A DNA stretch of 64,000 nt from NCBI RefSeq assembly GCF_008802355.1, contig NZ_VZRA01000001.1:924525-988524 (forward strand), written 5' to 3'. The stretch is from Oryzomonas sagensis. Lineage in GTDB: Bacteria; Desulfobacterota; Desulfuromonadia; Geobacterales; Pseudopelobacteraceae. Under the pieces are notes generated by a model. The model saw only the letters and a list, made by a program, of their open reading frames with translations, was not told the DNA's origin and ran no database searches. The position numbers and the translations under genes are program-made. Below are positions 43,354-51,028 of the stretch, piece after piece. The first letter of the stretch is position 1, and each line of letters starts with the position of its first letter.

Positions 43354-44274
43354 CTACTCTCCGGCCCGGTACTCATCCAGCACGCTGATCTCCGCTTCAG
43401 CGCCCCCTCCTTTTGCCCGCCTGCCCAGATCCTCCGGCAGGATGGAAACGATCATCCCCCCCAGGATCAACAGAGCCCCGGCCAGACCATAGATGCCCAG
43501 CCGCTCGTTGATCGCGTACCAGGCGTACAGGGCCGCGAAAACCGGTTCGGTGCAGAAGATCAGAGCCGTGTTGGTGTGGCTGATGAAACGCTGCATGGAC
43601 GTCTGCACCAGAAAGGCGAACACGGTTGCGATCAGCGAGCAGACGATCAGTGTCCACAGAAGCTGGGGATGCCAGATGAAGACCTGCTTGCCGCGGATAA
43701 CGGCGCCGGCGGTACTCAAGAGGGCCACCATGCCCAACTGGATGGCGGTCAGCCAGTAGTAGTCGCTTTGGCGGGCGAACTCGCCGGTATAGATCAGGTG
43801 CAGCGAGACACAGAGGGCGCAGATGGCGGCCAGGATATCGCCGGTGGTCAAGTGCCAGGAGCCGTTGCCGCACAGGAGGAACAGGCCGGCAACGGAAAGG
43901 ATCACGGCGACCCTAACGGTCTTGGGAATACGCTGGCGCAGCATGAGCGCCGAGATGACCGGCACCATGACGACGTTCAACCCGGTCAGGAAGGCGGTAT
44001 TGGAGGCGCTGGTGTAGAGCAGCGCGACGGTCTGGAAGGCATAGGAACCGAACAGGAAGACCCCCATCAGGCACCCTTGGCGCAGGGTCCCCCTGTCCAG
44101 GCGCTTGCCCTTGATCATGCTGACCGGCAGGATCAGGGCGAAGGCCAGGATGAAGCGCTGGGCCAGAAATACGAACACATCGACGCTTGCCACGGCCTCC
44201 TTGACGACCGTGAAGGTCACCCCCCAGAAAAAGGTGGTGGTCAGCAGCAGCACTGCTGCTTTGAATCGGTTCAT
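43354..44274 (-). CDS. EamA/DMT-family transporter
   Basis: A 306-residue inner-membrane protein with about ten transmembrane helices in two EamA repeats (first helix FKAAVLLLTTTFFWGVTFTV). Members export amino acids or other small metabolites; the substrate here is unknown. The start at 44274 (MNRFKAAV) has GGAG nine bases upstream and removes a non-hydrophobic 31-residue extension. It converges with trmFO (6 bp between stops). A second DMT gene is at 54291. Confidence 0.88.
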   Translation of the reverse strand: MNRFKAAVLLLTTTFFWGVTFTVVKEAVASVDVFVFLAQRFILAFALILPVSMIKGKRLDRGTLRQGCLMGVFLFGSYAFQTVALLYTSASNTAFLTGLNVVMVPVISALMLRQRIPKTVRVAVILSVAGLFLLCGNGSWHLTTGDILAAICALCVSLHLIYTGEFARQSDYYWLTAIQLGMVALLSTAGAVIRGKQVFIWHPQLLWTLIVCSLIATVFAFLVQTSMQRFISHTNTALIFCTEPVFAALYAWYAINERLGIYGLAGALLILGGMIVSILPEDLGRRAKGGGAEAEISVLDEYRAGE

Positions 44275-44427
44275 TGCGTAATGCTCCAGAATCTCGAGGA
44301 ATGGTTTATTTTTATCAAAAATAGTAATATCCACATGTTTCATAAACGAAGGAGCCCGTGAGGGCAAGTAAAAAGCTGCGACATGGTGTCAATGGTTTCC
44401 GAAACGTTACGAACCGGTGTTTTTTTG

Positions 44428-44456
44428 TTGACAATACCGCGTTACATCCCCTAAAA
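44428..44456 (+). promoter_or_regulatory. possible sigma-70 promoter for the amino-acid ABC operon
   Basis: Consensus TTGACA (44428-44433) is followed after 17 bp by only a weak CTAAAA. GTTTCCGAAAC just upstream (about 44394-44404) is a small palindrome that could be a regulator site. Confidence 0.3.
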
Positions 44457-44512
44457 GAACAGCGTGGTCTTACCATTATCGTTTACAGTTTAATGAAAAA
44501 GGAGAGGATCCA

Positions 44513-45256
44513 ATGAAATTATTGCGTACGCTTACTGCAACTGCGGCCTTGCTGGCCGCTTTGTCCCTCACCGCATTTGCCGCCCCCAAGAGCATCAAGG
44601 TCGCCACCGACGCCACCTGGCCGCCGATGGAGATGGTTGACACGAACAAGCAGATCGTCGGCTATGATATCGACTTTTTGAAAGCCGTCGCCAAAGAGGC
44701 GGGCGTGGCGGCCGTGATCAAAAATACCGCGTGGGACGGCATCTTTGCCGGTCTTGATGCCGGCCAGTACGACGCCATCATCTCTTCCGTCACCATCACG
44801 AAAGAGCGCCAGGCAAAATATGATTTTACCGAGCCGTATACCAGCATCGGCCAAATCCTTGTCGTTCCCAAAACCAACAAAACCGCCAAGGTCATTGCCG
44901 ACCTGAAGGGCAAGAAGGTCGGTGCCCAGATCGGCACGACAGGCGCCATGGAGATCAAGAAGGTCGCCGGCGTCGAACTCAAAACCTATGACGAGATCGG
45001 CTTGGCCTTCGAGGACATGGCAGCCGGCCGCATCTTCGGTGTGGTGTGCGACGAGCCGGTTGCCGCCCACTTTGCCCTCCAGAAAAAAGAGTACAAGGAC
45101 AAATTCAAGATCGTCGGCAAATCCTTCACCAAGGAAGCCTACGGCATTGTCGTGAAAAAGGGTAACAAGGACCTGGTCGCCCTTCTCAACAAGGGGATCA
45201 AGGCGGTGAAGGCCAAGAAGCTGGACACCAAGATCCACACCAAGTGGGTGAAATAA
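44513..45256 (+). CDS. polar amino-acid ABC transporter, periplasmic binding protein
   Basis: A 247-residue type II solute-binding protein (SBP_bac_3, GlnH/ArtJ-like). A Sec signal (LLAALSLTAFAA) is followed by KVATDATWPPMEMVD and GYDIDFLKAVAKEAG. The ligand-contacting segments ISSVTITKERQAKYDFTEPY and GAQIGTTGAMEIKK follow. Specificity for glutamine, arginine or another polar amino acid cannot be settled. Shine-Dalgarno AAAGGAGAGG. First gene of an SBP-permease-ATPase operon. Confidence 0.92.
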   Translation: MKLLRTLTATAALLAALSLTAFAAPKSIKVATDATWPPMEMVDTNKQIVGYDIDFLKAVAKEAGVAAVIKNTAWDGIFAGLDAGQYDAIISSVTITKERQAKYDFTEPYTSIGQILVVPKTNKTAKVIADLKGKKVGAQIGTTGAMEIKKVAGVELKTYDEIGLAFEDMAAGRIFGVVCDEPVAAHFALQKKEYKDKFKIVGKSFTKEAYGIVVKKGNKDLVALLNKGIKAVKAKKLDTKIHTKWVK

Positions 45257-45264
45257 TTTGCTGA

Positions 45265-45292
45265 GGAGGGGCGGCTTCCCGGCCGCCCCTCC
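45265..45292 (+). terminator. intercistronic hairpin after the binding-protein gene
   Basis: An 11-bp GC stem (GGAGGGGCGGC / GCCGCCCCTCC) lies between the binding-protein and permease genes, without a T-run. Such hairpins commonly stabilise or partly terminate the message so that the binding protein is made in excess. Confidence 0.65.
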
Positions 45293-45307
45293 CCCTGCTC
45301 AACGCCC

Positions 45308-46096
45308 ATGTCAAAGAACCCTACATCCCATACCCCCATAGATGTCGGCGACGGAGCCGCCATCCCCAACAAGAACGACGCCGGGTTGTTTACCGCCTGG
45401 CGCATCGCTTTTTTTGGCGCGATCTTCGTCTCCCTGTATCTTGCCTTTGGCAAGTCTGACCCTTATTACGAGATCTTCAAATTCGTCCCGGACGGCATCC
45501 TGGTCACCTTCAAGGTCACCCTCGGAGCCATCCTGCTGGCCACGTGCATCGGCCTGATCACCGGGCTGGGAAGAATCTCCGGCAACCGGTTCATCAACGG
45601 TGCCGCTTCACTGTATGTGGAGGTGATTCGCGGCATCCCGCTTCTGGTCCAAATCTTCTACATCTATTACGCCCTGGGCCGTTTCGTGAAAATCCCGGAT
45701 ATGCTGAGCGCCATCATCGCCATGGCCGTCTGCTACGGCGCCTACATGGGCGAAGTCTTCCGGGCCGGCATCCAGTCCATCCCCAAGGGGCAGATGGAGG
45801 CGGCCCTGTCCCTGGGCATGTCCCGCGGCCAGGCCATGCGGCAGGTCATTCTGCCCCAGGCTTTCAAGGTGGTGCTGCCCCCCATCGGCAATGAGTTCAT
45901 CGCCCTGCTCAAGGACTCCTCCCTGGTCTCCATCCTGGCCGTCTCCGACCTGCTGCGCCGCGGCCGGGAGTATGCCTCGGAAACCTTCAGCTATTTTGAA
46001 ACCTATACGGTTATCGCCCTGATCTACTTGGTCATGACCCTGTTTTTTTCCAAGTTGATCGGTATCATGGAGGAACGGCTCAATGCAGGAAAATAG
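45308..46096 (+). CDS. polar amino-acid ABC transporter, permease
   Basis: A 262-residue HisM/GlnP-type permease. It has an N-terminal cytoplasmic stretch, then helices including TM1 at about residues 32-50. The family sequence [19 protein letters not shown] and the EAA loop [20 protein letters not shown], which contacts the ATPase, are present. A homodimer is expected because there is only one permease gene. It overlaps the ATPase gene by 14 bases. Confidence 0.93.
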   Translation: MSKNPTSHTPIDVGDGAAIPNKNDAGLFTAWRIAFFGAIFVSLYLAFGKSDPYYEIFKFVPDGILVTFKVTLGAILLATCIGLITGLGRISGNRFINGAASLYVEVIRGIPLLVQIFYIYYALGRFVKIPDMLSAIIAMAVCYGAYMGEVFRAGIQSIPKGQMEAALSLGMSRGQAMRQVILPQAFKVVLPPIGNEFIALLKDSSLVSILAVSDLLRRGREYASETFSYFETYTVIALIYLVMTLFFSKLIGIMEERLNAGK

Positions 46097-46826
46097 CCGA
46101 CTTATGATAGAGGCGCGCGGAGTCTCCAAGTTCTATGGGTCGTTCCAGGCGCTGAAGAATGTCTCCTTCAGCGTCCGGGACGGCGAAAAAGTGGTCATCA
46201 TCGGCCCCAGCGGTTCGGGCAAGAGTACCATCCTGCGTTCCATCAACCGTCTTGAGACCATCGACCGGGGCACCATCATCGTGGACGGCATGGATGTCAG
46301 CGACCCGAAGGTCAATATCTGCAAGGTGCGGGAAGAGATCGGGATGGTGTTCCAGTCCTTCAACCTCTTTCCCCACAAGACCGTGCTGGAGAACCTGACC
46401 CTGGCCCAGACGGTCGTCCGCAAACGCAACCGGCGGGAAGCGGAACAAATTGCCCTGGAACTGCTCAAGAAGGTCGGCATCGCCGAGAAGGCCGCCGCCT
46501 ATCCGGCCAAGCTCTCCGGCGGCCAGCAGCAACGGGTGGCCATTGCCCGCTCCCTGGCCATGAACCCCAAGGCGATCCTGTTCGACGAACCGACCTCGGC
46601 CCTTGATCCGGAGATGATCGGCGAGGTGCTGGACGTTATGAAGAACCTGGCCCAGGAAGGGATGACCATGGTGGTGGTGACCCACGAGATGGGTTTTGCC
46701 CGCGAGGTGGCCGACCGGGTCATTTTCATGGACCATGGCCAAATCGTGGAGGAAGGAACGCCGGAGCATTTCTTCACCAGTCCCGACCATGAGCGTGCCA
46801 AGCTGTTTCTGAGCCAAATACTGTAA
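46083..46826 (+). CDS. glnQ: polar amino-acid ABC transporter, ATPase (GlnQ-like)
   Basis: A 247-residue ABC ATPase. Walker [11 protein letters not shown]-loop [11 protein letters not shown], signature LSGGQQQR, Walker [14 protein letters not shown] and H-loop VVTHEMGFA are all present. The closing region [16 protein letters not shown] is typical of the GlnQ/HisP group. It completes the operon with the binding protein and permease. Confidence 0.95.
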   Translation: MQENSRLMIEARGVSKFYGSFQALKNVSFSVRDGEKVVIIGPSGSGKSTILRSINRLETIDRGTIIVDGMDVSDPKVNICKVREEIGMVFQSFNLFPHKTVLENLTLAQTVVRKRNRREAEQIALELLKKVGIAEKAAAYPAKLSGGQQQRVAIARSLAMNPKAILFDEPTSALDPEMIGEVLDVMKNLAQEGMTMVVVTHEMGFAREVADRVIFMDHGQIVEEGTPEHFFTSPDHERAKLFLSQIL

Positions 46827-46897
46827 TGCGCAGTACGCGCACTCCCTTTGAAGGGGGGATGTAATCAGCAGAACATCACACACAAGGAGGAAGTACC

Positions 46898-48313
46898 ATG
46901 AAAAGACGTAATGTCCTTGCAGCGCTGGCCATTCTCGGCGTGACCGCCGCTGCGACCACTCCGGCAATGGCGCTGGAAAACGAGTTCCACGGCATGTTCC
47001 AGGCGCAGTACATCAACTCCAACTTCAACGGAGCAGCCACGACCAGTTTCCCCGGTAATAATGCCGCGTCTTACGGCGGAGACACCCAGTACGTCCCCTT
47101 CGGTCAGCCCAAGCATGTGTACTCGGCCAACTTCGTCGAGCAGCGCGCCCGTCTCGGCTACACCGCCAAGGCCAGCAGCGACCTGAAACTGGTCACCCAA
47201 TTTGAGCTGGACTACGCCTACTGGGGCGACAGTTCCTATGGCACGCATCGCAATCACGGTGGTGCCATCGGTGCCGACCAGACCAACATCGAGACCAAGA
47301 ACATCTACCTGGATGCCAACATCTTCAAGGACGTCAACATGCGGCTGGGCATGATGCCCTATAACGACTCCTTCAAAAGCATCATGTTCGACGCCGACAT
47401 GGCCGGTATCGCCTTCTCCAGCAGCTACAACAAATTTACCCCCACCATCGGCTTCTTCCGCTTCAACGACACCGGCAACAATAAAGACAACGTATTGGGT
47501 CACATGACCAACGACCTGTTCGTCCTGGACGGCAAGTACGAAGTGAACAAGGACCTGAAGGTCGGCGCCGCCTACTACTTCTTCAGAAACAATGCGGATA
47601 CAATTGACAGCAATGCCGTCTTTACTTTCAATGCTGATGGTGCCATAACCACTCAGCAGGACGTCAAGCTCCATACCTTGGGCCTGAACGCCGAGTACAC
47701 CGCCGGTCCGCTGACCCTGAACGGGTTCGGTATCCTGGAAGTGGGCACGGTCAACGCGCGTGCCACCACCGCCTACGCCCTCAATGCCGGTGCCAAGTAC
47801 AAGGTCGGTTCTGGTAAAGCCCATGCCGAGTTCCTGTATGTATCCGGCGATTCCGGCACGACCGGCCACAGCAACGCCTTCTACGCAGTGTTCAATAATG
47901 TTGGCACGGCTGAGCACGGTTACTATGACAACGAGATGGTCATCCTGGGCCGCGATAAAAACGCCATGACCACCGACAACTCGATCATCGCCACTGCCGG
48001 CAACTTCGGCCAGGGCCAGATCGGCGGCTATATCGGCTATGAACTGCCGCTCACCGACCGCCTGACAACTGCCGCCAATGCCGGCTTTGCCGCCGTGGCC
48101 AAGGATAACGGTGCGTTCGGCAAAGCTCACAAGAGCAATTACCTGGGCACGGAGATCAACGCCGAGGCCAACTACAAGCTGCTCGAAAACCTTACCGGCG
48201 GTGTCCGTGTCGCCTATGTGTTCCTGGGCGATTACTACAAGGGAGTTGCCTTGAACGGCGAGACACCGGTCAATCCCTATGATGCCAAGATCATCTTCAA
48301 GTACTCGTTCTAA
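46898..48313 (+). CDS. outer-membrane beta-barrel porin
   Basis: A 471-residue exported protein: Sec signal (ending TPAMA), then alternating amphipathic strands rich in Gly, Tyr, Asn and Thr with almost no Cys, ending in phenylalanine (IFKYSF), the usual outer-membrane insertion signal. The pattern resembles Geobacter porins of unknown substrate. Shine-Dalgarno AAGGAGGAAG. It follows the amino-acid ABC operon and precedes two more exported proteins, suggesting that it admits organic nutrients. Strand number was not counted. Confidence 0.85.
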   Translation: MKRRNVLAALAILGVTAAATTPAMALENEFHGMFQAQYINSNFNGAATTSFPGNNAASYGGDTQYVPFGQPKHVYSANFVEQRARLGYTAKASSDLKLVTQFELDYAYWGDSSYGTHRNHGGAIGADQTNIETKNIYLDANIFKDVNMRLGMMPYNDSFKSIMFDADMAGIAFSSSYNKFTPTIGFFRFNDTGNNKDNVLGHMTNDLFVLDGKYEVNKDLKVGAAYYFFRNNADTIDSNAVFTFNADGAITTQQDVKLHTLGLNAEYTAGPLTLNGFGILEVGTVNARATTAYALNAGAKYKVGSGKAHAEFLYVSGDSGTTGHSNAFYAVFNNVGTAEHGYYDNEMVILGRDKNAMTTDNSIIATAGNFGQGQIGGYIGYELPLTDRLTTAANAGFAAVAKDNGAFGKAHKSNYLGTEINAEANYKLLENLTGGVRVAYVFLGDYYKGVALNGETPVNPYDAKIIFKYSF

Positions 48314-48327
48314 TTTCTGAAACTGAT

Positions 48328-48345
48328 GGGGCGCTTCTGCGCCCC
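48328..48345 (+). terminator. hairpin after the porin gene
   Basis: GGGGCGC, TTCT loop, GCGCCCC, followed by TGCTTCATT. The T-run is poor, so it may be a partial terminator or mRNA stabiliser. Confidence 0.55.
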
Positions 48346-48375
48346 TGCTTCATTCCAAAGAAAAGGAGCAGACCC

Positions 48376-48654
48376 ATGAAAAAAGTTCTGATTGCCGTAC
48401 TGACGGCCTTTGCCCTCTCCGCCGCCACCGCGGCCTTTGCAGCCGATGTGAAGAGCAGTGAAAAAGACGAGTGCCTGCTGGCCTCCAAGGGGTGCAAGGA
48501 TCAGGTGGACAGCATCCAGCAGCGGATCAGGAAGATCAACACCGAGATCAAGAAGGGCAAGAAGGTCTATTCCGCAGAGGAATTGAAAAAATTGCAGCAG
48601 AAGCTGAAGGAAGCGGACGAAATTCTGAACAACCTCGATAAGCCGGGTCGCTAA
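48376..48654 (+). CDS. small exported helical protein, unknown function
   Basis: A 92-residue protein with a clear signal peptide (MKKVLIAVLTAFALSAATAA, cleavage after AFA). The mature part of about 69 residues has two cysteines (CLLASKGC) followed by a Lys/Glu/Gln-rich coiled coil. I do not recognise the family. Strong Shine-Dalgarno (AAAAGGAGCAG). It sits between the porin and the livK-type gene and may be transcribed with them. Confidence 0.78.
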   Translation: MKKVLIAVLTAFALSAATAAFAADVKSSEKDECLLASKGCKDQVDSIQQRIRKINTEIKKGKKVYSAEELKKLQQKLKEADEILNNLDKPGR

Positions 48655-48684
48655 CCAGACACTATCTCTCCAAGGGAGGAAACC

Positions 48685-49872
48685 ATGAACTTCAAGAAGA
48701 GTGCTGCCCTGTTGTTGGCTGGTGTACTGGCCCTGTCCGTAACCGCCGGCTGCAAGAAAAAGGAAGAGGCAAAACCTGATGCGGCTTCCAAGGCTGCCGG
48801 AGACACGGTAAAGATCGGTTTTCTCGGCGCCCTGACCGGTGACGTCGCCATGTTCGGCGCGCCGACCCTGGCCGGCATGAAGATGGCGGCCGAAGAGATC
48901 AATGCGGCCGGCGGCGTCAACGGCAAGAAGATCGAGATCGTTGAAGCCGATGACCGCGGCGACAAGCAGGAAGGGGCCTCGGTCACCCAGAAGCTGATCA
49001 GCCGCGACAACGTTGTGGCCATCGTGGGCGACCCGACCACCGGCATCACCAAGGTTGCCGCCCCCATTGCCCAGAAGGCCCAGGTCGTGCTGCTCTCGGC
49101 CGGCGCCACCGGTCCGGGCGTGGTGGAGATCGGCGATTACATCTTCCGCGACACGCTGCTGGACAGCGTGGCGATCCCGGCCCTGCTGGATTACTACGCC
49201 AAGAACCTCAAGTTCAAGAAGGTGGCCATGCTCACCTCGGACAACAACGATTACAGCGTCGGCATGTCCCAGCTCTTCCGTGACTCCGCCAAAGGCGCCG
49301 GTATCGAGATCGTGGCCGACGAGAAGATCAAGGACGGGGACAAGGACTTCTCCGGTCAGATGACCAACATCAAGGCCAAAAAACCTGACATCCTCTTCTA
49401 CTCCGGTTACTACACCGAAGGCGCCCTGCTCATGAAAGAAGCCCGCAAGCAGGGGATCAAGGTCAATATATTCGGCGGCGACGGCCTGTTCTCGCCCGAG
49501 TTCATCAAACTGGGCGGCACAGCGGTCGAAGGTGCCATGTCGTATGTCGGGTTCTCCCCCGAACAGGCGTCACCGGTGACCGCCAAATTCATCGAAACCT
49601 TCAAGAGCAAGAACAACGGCGCCCTGCCGGGCCTGTTCGACGCCCAGGGGTATGATGCGGTCAAGCTTATCGCCTCTGCCATGACCGCCGCCAAGAGCAA
49701 CGATCCGAAGGTGTTCAAGGACGCCATCGCCAAGATCAAAAACTTCGAAGGCGTTTCCGGCACGATCACCATCCGCAACAACCGCGAGCCGATCAAGTCG
49801 CCGCTCTGCCTGCTGGAAGTCAAAGGCGGCAAATATGTCCTGAAGGCCAAGGTCCCGGTCAAGATGGACTAA
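48685..49872 (+). CDS. branched-chain amino-acid-type ABC binding protein (LivK-like)
   Basis: A 395-residue type I periplasmic binding protein. The signal ends in a lipobox (VTAGC), so it is a lipoprotein. Family features: KIGFLGALTGDVAMFGAPTL near the mature N-terminus, INAAGGVNGKKIEIVEADDR, and VGDPTTGITKVAAPIAQKA. No livH, livM, livG or livF gene is adjacent, so it is an orphan component that must use a transporter encoded elsewhere. The stop codon lies at the edge of intergenic element A. Confidence 0.9.
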   Translation: MNFKKSAALLLAGVLALSVTAGCKKKEEAKPDAASKAAGDTVKIGFLGALTGDVAMFGAPTLAGMKMAAEEINAAGGVNGKKIEIVEADDRGDKQEGASVTQKLISRDNVVAIVGDPTTGITKVAAPIAQKAQVVLLSAGATGPGVVEIGDYIFRDTLLDSVAIPALLDYYAKNLKFKKVAMLTSDNNDYSVGMSQLFRDSAKGAGIEIVADEKIKDGDKDFSGQMTNIKAKKPDILFYSGYYTEGALLMKEARKQGIKVNIFGGDGLFSPEFIKLGGTAVEGAMSYVGFSPEQASPVTAKFIETFKSKNNGALPGLFDAQGYDAVKLIASAMTAAKSNDPKVFKDAIAKIKNFEGVSGTITIRNNREPIKSPLCLLEVKGGKYVLKAKVPVKMD

Positions 49873-50009
49873 GGAGGTTGTTGAAAAACAGCCATCTCGC
49901 CACCGTCCTCGAAAGCCCTTTTGTGCGGCGTAGCGCTGCTACGCCTCCGCAGGGCCTTCTGCGGGTGCGACGATCTGACTATTTTTGAACAACCTGAGTT
50001 TTACAGCAG
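49872..50009. repeat. intergenic element, family A (copy 2)
   Basis: AGGAGGTTGTTGAAAAAC starts at the last base of the livK stop. The internal sequence (GCCATCTCGCC, GTGCGGCGTAGCGC, GATCTGACTATTTTTG) is the reverse complement of copy 1 at 22082 without the family B insertion. The far end is slightly shortened (GAGTTTTACAGCAG). Confidence 0.85.
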
Positions 50010-50046
50010 AGTACCTTGTAGCGATTCGTGGGTGCCTCCGCGAATG

Positions 50047-50089
50047 CAAACGCCGTGCGACCATTATGGTTGCGCGGCGTTTGTCTTTT
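50047..50089 (+). terminator. long terminator hairpin after livK
   Basis: An 18-base arm beginning CAAACGCCGTGCGACCA pairs, with a few wobbles, to the arm ending GCGCGGCGTTTG, around TTA. TCTTTTC follows. It separates the convergent livK and gntR genes. Confidence 0.8.
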
Positions 50090-50109
50090 CAGCTTGAACC
50101 GGAAAAAGG

Positions 50110-50823
50110 CTAGGCCTCCTTCTCCTCCATATAGGCGTTGAAGCGTCGCACATGCCCCTGGGCCAGTTCCCGCGCCGCCTCTTCGTTTCTTTCCGTCACG
50201 GCGGCCACGATTACCCGCAGGTCGTCGAAATTTTCCTGGAGTATCTTCTTCCCCCGGGGCAGGTAGTTCTCGTAGTAGGTGTGGATGTTGTAATAGACGC
50301 TTTCCAGGACGGAGATGAAGAGTTGGTTGCCGCTCATGCGGGCCAGGGCCATGTGGAGCATCTCGTCGGTGCGGATGAAGGCGTCCCACCCCTTGCGTCC
50401 CTCTTTCAGATGCTCCTCGGCCTCGGTCAAGAGCTTCCTTAACAGGGCCATGTCCTGCTCCTGCCCCCGCTGGGCCGCCAAGGCCGCCACGCCTCCCTCC
50501 ATCCCCTCGCGGAACTCGGCCAGGTCGCGCAGGGAAACCGTCCGGTTGCGAATCAACAATCCCAGATTCTCGCTGAGCTGTTCGCTGTTGACCTCCCTGA
50601 TGATGGAACCCCCGGCCACGCCGGTGCGGATCTCGATCAATCCCTTCTGCTCCAGTACCCGCAACGCTTCACGCAATGTCCCCCGGCTGACGCCGAACTG
50701 TTCCTTCAAGTCCCGTTCGGCCGGGAGTTGGCTCCCCGGCTTGAGCGTACCCGCTATGATGCCGTCCTGGATCTGTTCGACCACATCCTGGTAGGCGCGG
50801 CTCTGTTTGACATGTTTGAACAT
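50110..50823 (-). CDS. FadR-subfamily GntR regulator, probable putA repressor
   Basis: A 237-residue regulator. The N-terminal winged helix (about residues 1-75) contains the GntR pattern LPAERDLKEQFGVSRGTLREALRVL, and the C-terminal all-helical FCD domain has HMALARMSGN. The start at 50823 (MFKHVK) follows AAAGGA. It is divergent from putA. The intergenic region has two TGGTTAAACCA palindromes, one near each gene, which fit the FadR-type operator TGGT-N3-ACCA. Autoregulation and control of putA are therefore likely; the effector, perhaps proline or a catabolite, is unknown. Confidence 0.9.
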   Translation of the reverse strand: MFKHVKQSRAYQDVVEQIQDGIIAGTLKPGSQLPAERDLKEQFGVSRGTLREALRVLEQKGLIEIRTGVAGGSIIREVNSEQLSENLGLLIRNRTVSLRDLAEFREGMEGGVAALAAQRGQEQDMALLRKLLTEAEEHLKEGRKGWDAFIRTDEMLHMALARMSGNQLFISVLESVYYNIHTYYENYLPRGKKILQENFDDLRVIVAAVTERNEEAARELAQGHVRRFNAYMEEKEA

Positions 50824-50870
50824 GTTGCTATCCTTTCCCAAGGAACTTTTCCCGTTTTTCACGTCCCAAA

Positions 50871-50881
50871 TGGTTAAACCA
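50871..50881. promoter_or_regulatory. GntR operator, gntR-proximal
   Basis: Palindrome TGGTTAAACCA, 47 bp upstream of the gntR start; identical to the core of the putA-proximal site. Confidence 0.7.
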
Positions 50882-50940
50882 CACTACCATTTTTAGCGGC
50901 CCGAGACAAGCGACGGCTGGCCGTTTGCCGTTTTGCCCCC

Positions 50941-50982
50941 TTGACACCCGGCATAAAATTGCGTAGTAATGGTTAAACCATT
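50941..50982 (+). promoter_or_regulatory. putA promoter with overlapping GntR operator
   Basis: TTGACA (50941-50946), 17-bp spacer, TAGTAA (50964-50969). The perfect palindrome AATGGTTAAACCATT (50968-50982) begins in the -10 box and covers the expected start site. A bound repressor there would block transcription. Confidence 0.7.
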
Positions 50983-51028
50983 CGCAATAGATTCCGTATC
51001 ACACTCACGGCGGCACAAGGAGAGTCAT

